64,000 nucleotides of DNA from Rhyzopertha dominica (lineage: Eukaryota; Arthropoda; Insecta; Coleoptera; Bostrichidae): positions 55,198,023-55,262,022 of the forward strand of contig QCXZ01000003.1 of assembly GCA_025024175.1 (NCBI GenBank), written 5' to 3'. The notes under the pieces are model-generated. The model was given only the letters and a program-made list of their open reading frames with translations, ran no database searches and had not been told where the DNA came from. Position 1 is the stretch's first letter, and each line of letters opens with the position of its first letter. This document shows positions 46,240 to 58,640 of the stretch, one piece after another. A program made the translations under genes and the position numbers.

Positions 46240-47400
46240 CACTCAGTTGGCAGGCTCACATATCGCGGCTGTCCTTGGAGGTCAGCGGGGCTTTGGAGCT
46301 ACTGCAGCAACATCATCTTAGACCTCTTGTGGGTACGAATTTCCTTTTCATCGTAATCTCCCAGATTACGTATGAGGGGATTTGCGTGGACGCCCGCTTT
46401 GTGGAATACCTTGGCCGCTGCTTCTCGGAAAAATTCCTGGATCGTAAGAACTTCGATATCTCCGTGTATCTGAGAATTCCTGACGAACTAGAGAGCATCG
46501 ACGACCATGCGTAGAACTTTGTTCTGGATAACCTAGAGACGTTTAATGTGTGTAGCGGATGCGTAACCCCATGTAGCCCATTCGTATATCATCATCGGCC
46601 AGAGTATCATCTTATAGATCAAGAGCTTGTCGCTGCTCAGCTTACTATTGCGGCTTAGTAGACAATACAGGCTGGTTAGCGGGGCCATCGTCTTGTTGGC
46701 TCGGTGTTCGATGTGCGATTTCCACAGCAGCTTCCTGTTGATGGTGATACTCAGGTACTTAGCTTCTTGTTTACACGAGATGTCGCGATCGAAGATCTCT
46801 ATGTTTTGATCGGGCTGCTCCCTCCTTTTGCTAAAAAATAATGCAGAGTTATTTTCGGCGTCGACCCCTATCCTCCATGGGGAGAATCAGTCTTCGGCTT
46901 TCTGAAGACGTCGAGTGATCAGACGTAGATCAACGATCGGATGAAGATAGTGGTATCGTCTGCGTATAGAGCAAGTTCTGTTGTTTCTGTCTTCGAGATG
47001 TCCCTCGTGAACACGGTGAACAACAGCGGAAATAACGTCGAACCTTGTAGAACCCTTGATGTGGAGGTGCGCAACGAGGACCTTGTGTCGCCGAGCTTCA
47101 CACCCAAGTGTCTGTCCATCAGGAACGATTACGTCAGACGGACGAGTCTGGTTGGGAAGTCGGTATGTGATAACTTGAGTATCAATCTCTCATACCATAC
47201 CTTGTCGAACGCTTTCGACACGTCCAGAAAGACAGCTCCGGTTAACTACTTGACGCTGAAGCCCTCGGTGGCGTACTCGACGGGCCTGAGCACCTGGTGC
47301 GTGGTAGAATGGCCCGCCCTGAACCCGGCGTCTTCACCTCTCACTGGACTTGGTCACCGGCAGCGCATAAAAACAACGGTTTGTTTCTAATACGAAAGAC
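46240..47400 (-). pseudogene. Jockey-like LINE reverse transcriptase fragment
   Basis: Minus-strand pieces in order are KQLTGAVFLDVSKAFDKVWY (motif A Asp, 47260-47190), FPTRLVRLIRSFLMDRHLGV, SRVLQGSTLFPLLFTVFTRD, TELALYADDTTIF (YADD catalytic motif, about 46970-46945), LLIYKMILWPMMIYEWATWG, LQVIQNKVLRMVVDA and IQEFFREAAAKVF. This covers most of the Jockey-type reverse transcriptase and its C-terminal tail. A frameshift or stop breaks it between blocks. The endonuclease and ORF1 are missing, so it is a 5'-truncated dead copy. Confidence 0.88.
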
Positions 47401-48500
47401 ATCGGAGTAAACAGAAAAGAGCGCTCCGGCTAGACTATTGAATGAAATGGATTAATTACAGCGGTTGGTTAAATTATAGAGGTTTCCTGTGCCTACGGAA
47501 AATGATAGGCGTCCCTACTTTAAACTTAAACTTCGGCAACTCTGCAAAAGAAAAACTAACATAACTTTTTGGCGGGTGTGGATGACTACAGCATACGGAT
47601 ATAAGTTTGTACTTATTGTTATTGAAATACTATATTTGAAGTTATTTCTCGGTTTGTGTCCGGCTATCATTATGAAAACTGACGTTCACGCTATCTCATT
47701 TTGCTTTCCNAACATAAAACATGCTACGAAAAAATAAGGTGAAGAAGTCTTAATGAATTATAATAATATTAACATATACCATCGAGCGGTTAAAATTTCA
47801 TATGGAAAATGTGAAAAATATATTGTTTTAACACGATTCATTAGAATTTTTTAATAAAAATTACAAAAATACCCGAAACTTAGTTTATTGTTTGTACGTA
47901 ATAAAAGATACTATAATCTCTTATCTTTCCAACGATTAATGAATGATGCACTTAGGGTTAAATTGATATAAAATGCTTTGTAATATCGTGACGATGTTTG
48001 TGTTAATGGCTTTTCTTTGTATCACCACAATAAGAAATTAGTGGATGTATATCAACAGAACAGAATTTAATATTTCTGCCTTCCAAATGTTAGTTTTTGA
48101 GAGAAGAGGTTTCAAGTTTAAGATACATCGCTCTGACAAAGGAATTTGGGCTGATTCTGAGTCACCACATTTAATGATATAGGTGGCATCACATTGGACT
48201 AGCATTCCAAAGGTCCTTTTCACATGTCTATTGGCTTGCTAACCCATTAATTAAAAAAAACTTTCAGGAGATACTTAACTTTATCGTACAACGTTACTAA
48301 CAGGCAAAAACTTCAGGATTCTATTGTGAACAAATCGGCTAACGTTAAGTTTTACAATGATTTTTGGAAGGTCATTGACTAATCATATCTTGATAGTTAT
48401 AACGAGGAATTGAAAGACGTTTTATATTACATATGCGCAGCAAGTTGATAATATATGTTTAATGACTACTGAACATAAAATTCAGCTACCTCAATGTGAT
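47401..48500. other. No recognisable gene
   Basis: AT-rich. A minus-strand frame at 48223-48038 looks protein-like but could not be assigned to a family. Confidence 0.35.
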
Positions 48501-48610
48501 TCTATGGTAAGCATTTTAAAATATTCCTCACATATTATCGGTCGTCACAAGGATGTGTGTCTAAACTCATATGTCCTCTTTTTTACTTTCGAAGGCGCTA
48601 TTGCAATAAG
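48500..48610 (+). repeat. Outlying relic of repeat family X with conserved core
   Basis: TTATCGGTCGTCACAAGGAT followed by GTGTGTCTAAACTCATATGTC; same order as the other cores but flanks are strongly diverged. Confidence 0.5.
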
Positions 48611-48699
48611 CAGTGAAATAGTAAATCCTACTGGAGTGAACGTTAATCAAGGCGAGAGTTTAGCGAAAATACGTTTTGTTTTGTCCTTGCAATAAAAGG

Positions 48700-50280
48700 C
48701 TATGTTTGGGTTGTTCATATAATAGACTCCTGTGCTTTTTAGTGAGCAATATTTTTCCATGTAGAAGTATGTACTGATCCATCTCTCAAAGTGAAATATA
48801 TCTATATCTAAATAGGGAGAAAAGACCCAAACTTCAATTACGCTGATGGTTTACTGGTTTTATTATAAAAATGTTGCAACATTTGGAAATATTTTTCTAA
48901 TTCGTAGGCAAATAATACGATAATATGCACATCATTTTAGAATGATTTGAAGAGTATATTATATATTGAACACACTGTAATTTGTACAAAATTATTTGAG
49001 TGCGGTTCAGTTCATTTTAATAAAATAATATTGCCATTAACTAAATATAAAATATTACTGAGAAGTTCCTTAAGCGTTGTCTTTATGCCTAAGGCTTTAG
49101 CTTAAAATATTGCGATTGAGGTAAAACCTGCTAATATCTTCTGCACCATGGTATTTATAGGTACAAATATCAGTATTTTAACTTTTAAGCATATACATGG
49201 TAACATAATATTTACAATCATATACCGGAAGAAATTTTTTAAAAACCAATACCGATAGAGACCCCTTCAAGTTTAACAACAAGCAGCGGACATGTCTTTG
49301 TTATTTACATGCTTATACAAACTAGTCTGTAATAATGATTTTAAGTAAAATCCAACACTATTGTCGTACGTTATTTTTAAGTAACTTTAAATTGGTTTAA
49401 GTTTAAATTAGACAATGAATATTTTTCCCGAAATTGTAGAATAAGACATCCAAGTCTAAGGCTACAATACTCATTGTCCTCTTCAATTGGATAAATCATT
49501 AATAATACGAAATATTTGTGTCCCCATTCAAATACAGTTTCATGACCAACTGCATTTTACGAAACTGCAGTTTATTATTTTAAAAAGCAAATCGTTCCTT
49601 TTATTATACAACGTTTTATATATCATATGAATACCGTAATAATAGTCTTGCCTTGATTAGCGTTCAAATGACTAGATTTAATATTTCTACTGCTTCTCAC
49701 TGTTGCAAAGTGCCTTCGTGATTGTGACGACCGACAATATGTAAGAAATGTTTTTACAAAAGAAACACATGAAGGTACATTAATTTTTCATTAGCCATGG
49801 AACATATAATATTACCTTGCTGCATATTGTATTCAATTCCTTCTTTCTTTTTTTCACACTATGTAATATGTAATTCGGATTATTTTTATTCTCGTTGGTA
49901 TACAATTTCTTGACCAACTGCAATTACCTAAATTGTAACGTTTAAAATGTCTATGCATAGGCATTATGACATTACAATATTATTTATAATCATGTAGTTA
50001 GGTGTGTACCATAAACATTTTGTTAGATGTTATAAATTACATTAGATAAGGTACCTACAGGTTTCTGCGTTAATGTTCGTTTCATGCCATCTACGGGTGA
50101 AAAAACTATTTTAGCTTACACACTAACTACGGCGACCGGCGTTTGTGTATAAAACTGATATTTACAATCTTCCAACGACCGGTCGCAATAAGCATAATTT
50201 TTGTTGATTGTCGCCAGAATGCATAGGTCGCCACTTTGTTATGTAAAAAATGAGGTCGCCTTAAGGTTCGTTTTACGCGT
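48700..50280. other. No recognisable gene
   Basis: AT-rich. A possible further decayed core (GACGACCGACAATATG) lies near 49727. Short GGCGACC/GGTCGCC words occur at 50130-50280. Confidence 0.35.
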
Positions 50281-50281
50281 A

Positions 50282-50310
50282 TGTGTGTGTGTGTGTGTGT
50301 GTTTTTTTTT
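50282..50310. repeat. (GT)n microsatellite followed by a T run
   Basis: About ten GT units and then nine T. Confidence 0.95.
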
Positions 50311-50499
50311 TCGTGAATTAAATACAACAACATTTGTATTTGCTTTTTTTTTAATTTGTAAAAGCAAATTCTTATTATTTTTGTTAGCTCCACCAAAAGC
50401 CAGAGATAAGCAAATCCGACCTTTTTGGTATGCAGCTAAATTTCTTGCTTCGGGAGACAACTCGACCCTATCCGAATGTTCTACTACAGCTCTATAATA

Positions 50500-52226
50500 G
50501 AATTTTAATGGATGACGGGACGGGACTCAAAACTGCGTACGCCCATGGAACCTTTTATCATTTGTGGTCGTTTAGTCGGTTAGTGTGCACTGTGCAGTAG
50601 TTGCTTTGCTTGCATATTAATATTAACACGGTGTTCAGTTATATCGGGTAAAGCATAGCTTAGTAAATACAGTACATCCTGTAACCACAAGGATTTTTCG
50701 CTGTAATATAAAGTAAGTAACTAACTTCAAAGAAAACTTAATTTTCATTTAACCTAAAATGAGCTCTCACTTATCTTCTCTTTCAATACCTTAGTTACAA
50801 GGTGGTAATTAAAAAAAGTAGTCTTGTTCATTGTGTAAATGTATTTTTAGTTAACAAGTTCTAGCAGCAATGCTTATTCATTCCAAATACCCATTGTAAT
50901 TATTTTTTCCGTTGCTTTTATTGCTCCTATTGAGTATTATTCTGAAAACTGATACGTTGCTACAAATAACTATGAATTCGACACTACCCAGGTAATCCTT
51001 TCAATCATTGTAAATGAAAATATAATTGATGAGTATTTTACTCTAAATGAACTAAGTATACTGGGGTTCAATGAACATTACATTGCTTATGAAATTGATA
51101 GAGCTGACAAACATTTATTTTGCAAAAAGTGATTAGATCTATTACACAACAATTTCCCTACAGTAATGCATTCTGTATGTGGAGAATTCTTAGTGTAAAT
51201 TAGTTTTGTAGGCTTAAAGCGTTGTCTGAATATTATATTCAGACAAAGCTTTAAGTCTTCCTTCAACACTAATTAAACAGCTGAACAAACAGTATGGGAC
51301 ATTGACGCAATGATCATTTGTATTTAGAATAACCATTATAATTTGCTCATTAAAATATACCTAGATATCGATAAGAAGTGATTCTGATGTTGCATTAATA
51401 ATAGTTAAGTCATTGAATCAACAATTTAATAGTTTATACAAAATAAACAAAAAAATAATGTTTAGGAGGTGTTTAAAAGAATATACCACAAGGTTTCATG
51501 CAATAAACTGAAATGATAATTCAATGTACCTGAACGCAATGTGAATGGAATTGCTTTAGAAACTGTTGAATCAGTTAACAAAACTAATGCATTAGAATGG
51601 TTGTTAGCGTTTTAAAGGGAAACTACCTGATGGATATTTGAAACAAATATTTAATATTTCATTTCTGTTGAAGTAATGTTGTAAGAACCTTGTTCGTATG
51701 TTTTGTTAACTAAACGTTTTATTTTTTAGTATAACAGTCTAGTGTTCATTCGACACCCGACGTGCTTATTTTATATAATTTATACAAACTGATATCTCAA
51801 GCATTCCAGGAACCGGCTTCTCGGAGCTGTGCACCTTGTTTATCAGACCGATACGTTATCAGTGCACTTATATAAATGTTTTTCATAATAGCTTTATTCA
51901 CCTGCGAGTCTGAAACTCCACCTCAGATTTAGTGTCTTTACAAGTTGCTACAAAATTAAACCATTTTATTACGTAACTCCTATTAAATTCAGAAAAGAAC
52001 AGCGATTAATATTTAGCAAAACATTAGTAAGCCTTATGAGAACCAAGAAAGAAACCTAAATGTTTAAATGAGTTACGATTGTGGGCGACTTCGATACAGG
52101 CACGCCCTTATTTAAATTTCCAAAGAAAAGGAACGTGAGTATTATGAGATTTGATGGTCACGGTTAAATCTATCGTTACTAAACGAATAGGCGTTTAAAT
52201 ATAGTTTTCTTTTTGTTAAATTTTAG
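50500..52226. other. Non-coding or unrecognised; possible 5' region or intron of the LITAF-like gene
   Basis: AT-rich, no supported coding frame. The AAATTTTAG acceptor at 52218-52226 closes the segment. Confidence 0.35.
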
Positions 52227-52305
52227 TACAACACAATGAGCAAGGAAGGACCACCGCCATACGTTATGCCGACACCTATGCAGGAACCCCCCGCATCGTC
52301 TCCAG
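52227..52305 (+). CDS. Possible first coding exon of a LITAF-like protein
   Basis: After the acceptor AAATTTTAG, ATG at 52236 opens MSKEGPPPYVMPTPMQEPPA and the exon ends SSPG at the donor CCAGGTATAA. A proline-rich N-terminus with a PPPY motif just after the start is typical of LITAF/SIMPLE-family membrane-associated proteins, where PPxY binds WW domains of NEDD4-type ligases. The cysteine-rich LITAF domain expected in later exons was not found in this window, so the assignment is an inference from the N-terminus alone. Confidence 0.42.
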
Positions 52306-53330
52306 GTATAAATATGCATATAGCATTAAAAAACCGCTGCAAATTGAATCAATACTTCCACATCCAATTGTCAAAATGGCATTTACTTTTTTATTTCTTA
52401 TACTATACGATTAGTAATCAGGTTTTGAGCATTTTTTCTCTCTACACATTTTTTCTAAGACAAACAGTCCTCGTGATATTAGCAAAAATATATACATTTT
52501 TAAAATCTGTTTTTTCCAAATAACTCGAAAATTATTAACTTAACAAAAAAATTACAAGAGCTTTTACTGATCAGAAATTTTATTTTCTATATAATACCAA
52601 AATTTTAAAAAAATCGTACGTGCAGGTTCCAAAATAGGTTTTTTGGAAGTATTTCGAAAAAGTCAAAATTTTGGATAAATTTTCTAAGACACTTTTTATT
52701 TCCTATATGATGGCATTTTCATTTTTTGATTATATTAAATACATTCGGAGATATTTAGGATAAACCGTTTTCTTTAAGTGACGCTTTTTTGCTAATATCT
52801 TCTAAACAGTTTGCTGTAGCGAAAATTTATAAGAGCTAATAATACTCGCAGTTATACTACTAATCACATACTAAAACGAAAAAAATATAAAAAAAATAAA
52901 AATTTGCAAAATGGGTAGTTGCTACCCCCCTTCCCGATACCCTACTTACCCCACAAATAATAGGTCGCTTTGGGTAGTTGAGATTTATACGTTTGTCAAA
53001 TTTCGAGTTCATATATTAAGTCTTTCGAAAGTTATCGTGTCCACAAACAATACCACAGACACACGGACACACAGATAAGAAATTTTTAGCGTTTCCGACC
53101 ATTTTAAAGCAAATGAGCAAATAAACATTTTTGAAATTTTTTTTTCGCGATACAGTACTTTCCATCCGTTGTATGTGGAAGTAATTAATTATATAAAAAC
53201 ACTAGAGATCACTGGCTTAAATAGTTTACGTTGTGTATACTTAATACGTGTTTTTGAAAAATCTAAAAGAATGCCCGTTAAGAAATCATCTACACAGAAT
53301 TAGCTACCATGAGCAGCTTTGATAAGTTAC
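52306..53330. other. Non-coding; likely intron of the preceding exon
   Basis: AT-rich with no supported frame. Confidence 0.4.
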
Positions 53331-53334
53331 AGGG

Positions 53335-54292
53335 TGCCCCACAAGTCTGTAGGCAAAATGGAACCATAAAAATTGTGCCCGGTTCCGGTTATACCGGAAG
53401 TAGGCGTTTTCTTTGCATGCTTTTAATAAATTCTATTAACATTTGGTATAAAATACTTTTTCGATTACTGGTTCCAAAGATATCTTATTTTTGTTGAAAA
53501 TATTAAATTCCCACTTTAATTTCGTGGAACAACTACACTTATACGTTATGCCAGAGAAAGTACTTGACATGTTGTGTTCCGGGCTGGTTCCCACGTTGGT
53601 TACTAGACCTTGACGTTTCGACACTCATGTCGGTGTCTTCCTCAGAAGTAGCTCTAAAACTGAAGTGTCCTAGCCTGCTCGGGTATTTATACTCGTCCGG
53701 GTCACTGACGCGTGGGCGCTGTTACGCATGACCGGTTTCCAGATTCCAGGTAGGTCGATGCCCCGGTCTCGGTCGTAATTGTGGGGGTTCTTCTGGATTT
53801 CGATTGCTTCCTTGTACAGTCTCGGCCAGAATCTCGCTTCCCTCGACAGCATTTGTGCTTCCTCGAATTTGATGATGTGGCCAGTCTCCATTCGATGTTC
53901 TGCTACAGCCGCCCTATCACCTTGCCGATCACTGGTGTCCCTCNTGTGCTCCTTGATTCTCATGCTNATGTGCCTTCCGGTTTGGCCGATGTAAACCTTC
54001 CCACAGCTGCATGGGATGCTGTACACACCTTGTGTTTGTAGCTCCTCAGTCGAACGATATTTCGGAAAGGCGTTAGCTATCTTTCTCGGGGCGGTGAAGA
54101 TGGTGTTTGTGATGTCTTCTCAGCAGCCGTCCGATCTTATCTGTACATCCATTGACGTAGGGCAGGTGTGCCGCAGCGATGTGCTCCTCTGGTTCCTTCC
54201 TCCGTGGTTGGCTTCCTATAGACCCGATGTCCTAGCGTGCCCTCTTGTTTCCTTGTCACCATCACATCCAGGAAGGGGAGGGCGCCGTTGGT
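53335..54292 (-). pseudogene. PLE family A, copy B (inverted): reverse transcriptase end, GIY-YIG domain and tail
   Basis: Minus strand: LETNGALPFLDVMVTRKQEG and HRVYRKPT from the end of the reverse transcriptase, then a deletion of about 65 codons relative to copy C, then RRHH and the GIY-YIG domain (VYIGQTGRH at 53999-53973, RIKEH, VAEHRMETGH) down to TRTSINTRAG and a stop near 53672. The deletion joins AAGCCAACC to CACGGAGGAAGG, which share an AACCAC-like word in copy C. Stops from frameshifts near the deletion make it non-functional. It abuts copy C head-to-head at 54292. Confidence 0.88.
53603..53651 (-). ncRNA. Hammerhead-like motif, PLE family A copy B
   Basis: Minus-strand sequence identical in core and stems to copy A: CTGAGGA, extra A, GACAC/GTGTC stem II, GAAAC, GTC, with CTACTT and AAGGTCTAG as stem I. 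Confidence 0.7.
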
Positions 54293-55511
54293 CTCCAAAC
54301 CCCCGAAGCCTAACTTGAACAGTAAAGAAAGGAGTGCCATAAGGGAGCTAAAGAACAACCCGGACCTGACAGTCTTACCGGCCGACAAAGGCAACGCCAC
54401 CGTCATTTTGGATACGACGGACTACACAGCAAAAATGAGGAAGATACTCGAGGACCCAATCTACAAGAAGATAAAGAAGAACCCAACAAGACGCATCGAA
54501 AAGACCATCAACTCAGCTATACGGAAATCGAAAATACCAGAAGAGCTACATCGCGGCATGATCAAAACAGATACAAGGACGCCACAACTATATTGCCTAC
54601 CTAAGATACACAAACCAGAGATACCACTGAGACCGATTGTTAGTGCAACAGGATCTGCCACCCACCCTCTATCTGGATACATCGCTCGGACCCTGAAAGG
54701 ACTCGTAGGAAAGACAGAGCACCACGTCAGAAACGCCGGAGAACTTATGGAGAAAATGAAGAAGATCAGACTGGACCCGGAGGACATCTTAGTAAGCTTT
54801 GATATCAACTCACTCTTCACGAAGATACCATTGGACGATGCCTTAAGGGAGTTGAGGGACCGGCTACAAGAAGAAGACCTGGATGAAGAAATAGTCCAAC
54901 TTGCGAATATCTGCCTGAAATCTACTTTCTTCAAGCTCCAGGAGGAATACTACGAGCAGACAGAAGGTGCTCCGATGGGGTCACCGCTTTCTCCAATGAT
55001 AGCTAACATTTACTTGGAAGCCTTCGAGACAACTGCATTGGCATCGGCACGGCTTAAACCTAAGTGTTGGTTTAGATACGTGGACGACACCTTTACCAAC
55101 GGCGCCCTCCCCTTCCTGGATGTGATGGTGACAAGGAAACAAGACGGCACGCTAGCACATCGGGTCTATAGGAAGCCAACCCACACGGATCGCTACCTGC
55201 ATGCAGATTCACACCACCACCCCGCCCAAAAACAAGGAGTCATCAACACGCTGATACAGCGGGCGACGCTAGTCAGCGAACCAGACCATCTAGAAGAGGA
55301 ATTAGAACATCTACGCAGTGCACTACAGAAGAACGGATATCCTAAGGCACAGATTGAGAAGGCTATCAACAAGCAACCACGGAGGAAGGAACCAGAGGAG
55401 CACATCGCTGCGGCATACCTGCCCTACGTCAATGGATGTACAGATAAGATCGGACGGCTGCTGAGAAGACATCACATAAACACCATCTTCACCGCCCCGA
55501 GAAAGAGATAG
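54292..55511 (+). pseudogene. PLE family A, copy C: reverse transcriptase
   Basis: Encodes a Penelope-type reverse transcriptase without its N-terminus. Motifs in order are KPNLNSKERSAI, TVLPADKGNATVI, CLPKIHKPEIPLRPIVS, ILVSFDINSLFTKI (motif A Asp), GAPMGSPLSPMIAN (motif B), FRYVDDTF (catalytic YVDD, motif C), GALPFLDVMVTRKQ and YRKPTHTDRYLHADSHHHP. About 35 residues expected between YVDDTF and NGALPFLD are missing, an in-frame deletion in the palm/thumb region. A two-base GA duplication at 55502-55508 (GAAAGAGATAG against GAAAGATAG in copy A) puts a stop after APRKR and separates the nuclease. This copy is therefore inactive. PLEs copy RNA into DNA at nicked or telomeric targets. Confidence 0.92.
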
Positions 55512-55921
55512 CTAACGCCTTTCCGAAATATCGTTCGACGACTGAGGAGCTACAAACACAAGGTGTATACAGCATCCCATGCAGCTGTGGGAAGGTTTAC
55601 ATCGTCCAAACCAGAAGGCACATCAGCACGAGAATCAAGGAGCACATGAGGGACACCAGAGACCGGCAAGGTGATAGGTCGGCTGTAGCAGAACATCGAA
55701 TGGAGACTGGCCACATCACCAAATTCGAGGAAGCACAAATGCTGTCGAGGGAAGCGAGATTCTGGCCGAGACTGCACAAGGAAGCCATCGAAATCCAGAA
55801 GAACCCGCACAATTACAACCGAGACCGGGGCATCAACCTACCTGGAATCTGGAAACTGGTCATGCGTAACAACGCCCACGCGTCAGTGACCCGGACGAGT
55901 ATAAATACCCGAGCAGGCTAG
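55512..55921 (+). pseudogene. PLE family A, copy C: GIY-YIG endonuclease
   Basis: Out of frame with the reverse transcriptase because of the two-base insertion. Reads VYSIPCSCGKVYIVQTRRH, so the YIG glycine is replaced by valine and the GRH glycine by arginine, unlike copies A and B (VYIGQTGRH). Then come RIKEHMRD, VAEHRMETGHITKFEEAQML and TRTSINTRAG up to the stop at 55919-55921. The glycine change in a core motif suggests the nuclease would be impaired even with the frame restored. Confidence 0.88.
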
Positions 55922-55939
55922 GACACTTCAGTTTCAGAG

Positions 55940-55988
55940 CTACTTCTGAGGAAGACACCGACATGAGTGTCGAAACGTCAAGGTCTAG
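55940..55988 (+). ncRNA. Hammerhead-like motif, PLE family A copy C
   Basis: Same core, stem II and stem I as copies A and B, 19 bases after the stop codon of the nuclease frame. Followed by a tail (55989-56068) that ends CCAGAGAAAGTACTT. Confidence 0.7.
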
Positions 55989-56110
55989 TAACCAACGTGG
56001 GAACCAGCCCGGAAAACAACATGTCATCGACAACAACCACGGAAGCCTTCAAACCAGAGAAAGTACTTATAATAGCTTTCCAAAAGTTTTACAGGTTTCG
56101 TCATAATGCT

Positions 56111-57013
56111 TACGGGGTGTTTAAAAATTAGTGTACAATTTACTGAACTTCAGTAGGTACCTACTAACTTTTTTACTATAAATATTATGACCCATTATTC
56201 AATAGAATTGATTGGTATATAAGGTTGTTTTTAACCAAATCCAAGTTTTTAAAGATTTAAAGTTTTGTTGAAAATTGCACATATCAACTACCCATGTACT
56301 TACCTGTGGAGTAGGCTATGGAAAAATTACTGTGCATGATGTGTTTAATGTTACTTTATACGCTTTCAAGGATTGTATCCTTTAATTCATGACGTTTAGT
56401 CATGATCAAGAAAAATAACAAAAAAAAATACAAATTCCACGCACTTTTTCACCATTTTTTAAAACGAAGTCATTTATAGGCTTAACTAGCTGAAGATGAG
56501 TAGCTTATTAAAAGCTTGGTAAACTCTCGCTTTCATGTCATCTTCTGTGGTCACTGGATCTAAGTAATCTTTTATTTTTATATAACCTCATAAAAAAGTC
56601 CGGCGATGTTGCATGGTAAGGTGATGGACCTTTGTTCCCTATCCATTTTCCGTTAAACCTCCTTTCAAGATAATCTGGTATAGTATTGTGATAACCAGCG
56701 CCATCGTACTGACACCAGGCGTTATCATTTTTTATGGCGCAAACGACATTGAAGTACGAAGACTATTACACTGACAATCTCCAGTTAAAATAGCGTTTTC
56801 TGGACACCAGCAATTGCTGTTATGACGATTGAATAAATCGTTTTTTGTAAATTTTGCATCATCTATCGATATAATATTATCTTCTTACGCCATCCGGTAA
56901 GAATTCTGTCGGGTGTTAGTCTGATTATTATCTGATTGGCTTACCAAAAATGTTTAATTCTTTTTTTCAAATACCCTGCACGCTTTGCTTTGTACTTTTT
57001 GACACTCCCCGTA
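56111..57013 (-). pseudogene. Degenerate DDE transposon (IGxxGP type) with short terminal repeats
   Basis: The ends TACGGGGTGTTT (56111 on) and, read inward from the right, TACGGGGAGTGT are similar. On the minus strand, pieces of a transposase appear in order: CWCPENAILTGDCQC, QYDGAGYHNTIPDYLERRFN, GKWIGNKGPSPYHATSPDFF. These match the QDGAPPH...RRFP..WIGRRGP..W..RSPD block of the same insect transposase class as the relic at 3.5-4.4 kb, with frameshifts between. Only the second half of the enzyme is recognisable. Confidence 0.65.
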
Positions 57014-57310
57014 AATAATCAGTATTATGTTGAAGAAACCTTCGTAACAAAATCCTATAAGAGATGTGTTGCAACGTCTTGTACCAATCTTTTTGGGTAA
57101 AACATTTTGACATCAGTAATACAAACTGTCAACAACAATTGTTATTTTTCATCACCCACTGCATCAGGTACCAGGTACAACATAAGCAGAAAATGGATAC
57201 AAATTATCATAAAACTTATACCAATTAATTCAGAAATAAATTTTCTGCCGAATAATGAAATTAAAAATGAATCATTCTGTTTTAAATAAAAAAGTTATTA
57301 GGTTCCTCAG

Positions 57311-58640
57311 GCACAATTGCGGCCGTTAAAAATGTCCCGGTCTCCGCGGGTTAGGGTTGTCGAATATCACCTGAAAATTAGGCAACCACTATAACGTGCC
57401 TAAGCATGCGAATATTTTATCGCTCGAGCATATCTAAGCTCCCAAACGGTGAATTTGGACGGCTCGTGTTACGTGGGACCACTTTATTTACAGCATGCAC
57501 CTTAGGAATACATACAATTGAACATAATTTTATTTTTGATAACTTCGTATCTTTCGGATTTGAGTTAATAGTGGAATGAATTTAAATCGAACAACATTTA
57601 ATAAATAAGTATGTAATCTGTTTTGTGAAGGCCATTACCTAATTATTTTAAGCTAACTATTATAAATAAATTAGCGAATTGTGATGCATTTTGAGTTGCA
57701 AACGAAATGTATTAAAACCTTCCAGATGACTGGTATAGTTACGGAATTTTTAGACAAGTATGCTTATTCGATGTTTCAATACAGAAAATTCAAATTGGTA
57801 AATTCGTTGTAAAGTAAAATAATCAAAATGACGATTTCTTTTTAGATTTGATTAGTAAAAAATGTAAACTTTGTATTGGCAAAAAGTAAGTAACATGATC
57901 GTATCTAGCAACCGCATAATGATACAAATACGTTTGTTTAAAACTATATTTAGTGGTCTGGCCATTGCCGGTTTGCTAGTTATACATGATGAGAATGTTT
58001 ACTCAGCTCCCCGACCCTGACCAAAATTTACCTGTTTCCGAACAAAGGTTATATGCAGATTGCACCCTTGCGATTTTAATCGGTAGTTCCCCACATCTTA
58101 CCAAATTTGGTGGATTTCCTAATAAGCGTAATTTGTATCTTGATTTGTATTTTGAACGAAAATAGGTGTTAGCGGAAAAGTTAGTCGGCTAGTAACAACG
58201 CAAGGGTTTTAGTGATTTCTATACATGCATTGTATTGTTATACGTCATATTGCATGTTGAATTTACAACTCGTGCTTAATTGTTATAAAATAGTTTGTGC
58301 ACTGAGCGAGACCGATTCCGAAAAGAGAGTTGTCACGGCATAGGTCAAATGTAATATAAAATTAATGTCAACTAATCCATTCCCTCTGTTTGTGTAAAGT
58401 GTGTTCAGAGTACGGTGAACAACGCTAAAAGGGTACAAACTAGTTAAACCAATATAATTGATAATTATGATTACTCAATGTGCATTCTTATACGGCATAT
58501 ATGGCAGCCCGATGTCCGTCGAAATTTGAACATTTTTTTCATTTAATCGAAGAAAAATTGATCCAAACATCATGAAGAATGACTCAGTAGAAAAAATATT
58601 CGTTTACATTTAATATAACATTTTCAATGTCTAAATTATC
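57311..58640 (+). repeat. Left arm of a large fold-back element
   Basis: Starts CACAATTGCGGCCGTTAAAA. It matches inverted sequence in 59390-60227 (its inner 58540-57880 part plus the terminal end) and in 60640-61220 (its outer 57880-57311 part). Landmarks are GGACCACTTTATTTAC, TATGCTTATTCGATGTTTC, TTTGTATTGGCAAAAAGTAA, TAGTTCCC(C/T)ACA and GTCGGCTAGTAACAACGCAA. No transposase recognised. Confidence 0.82.

Noticed and set aside
48038..48223. Minus-strand frame with GMLVQCDATY, faintly like small TFIIH subunit TFB5
   Set aside because: Only a few residues agree and the rest does not follow that family; not enough to name it.
50390..50497. Protein-like stretch APPKARDKQIRPFWYAAKFL after a possible acceptor
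   Set aside because: Short, ends in a stop, no recognised family and no supporting neighbouring exon.
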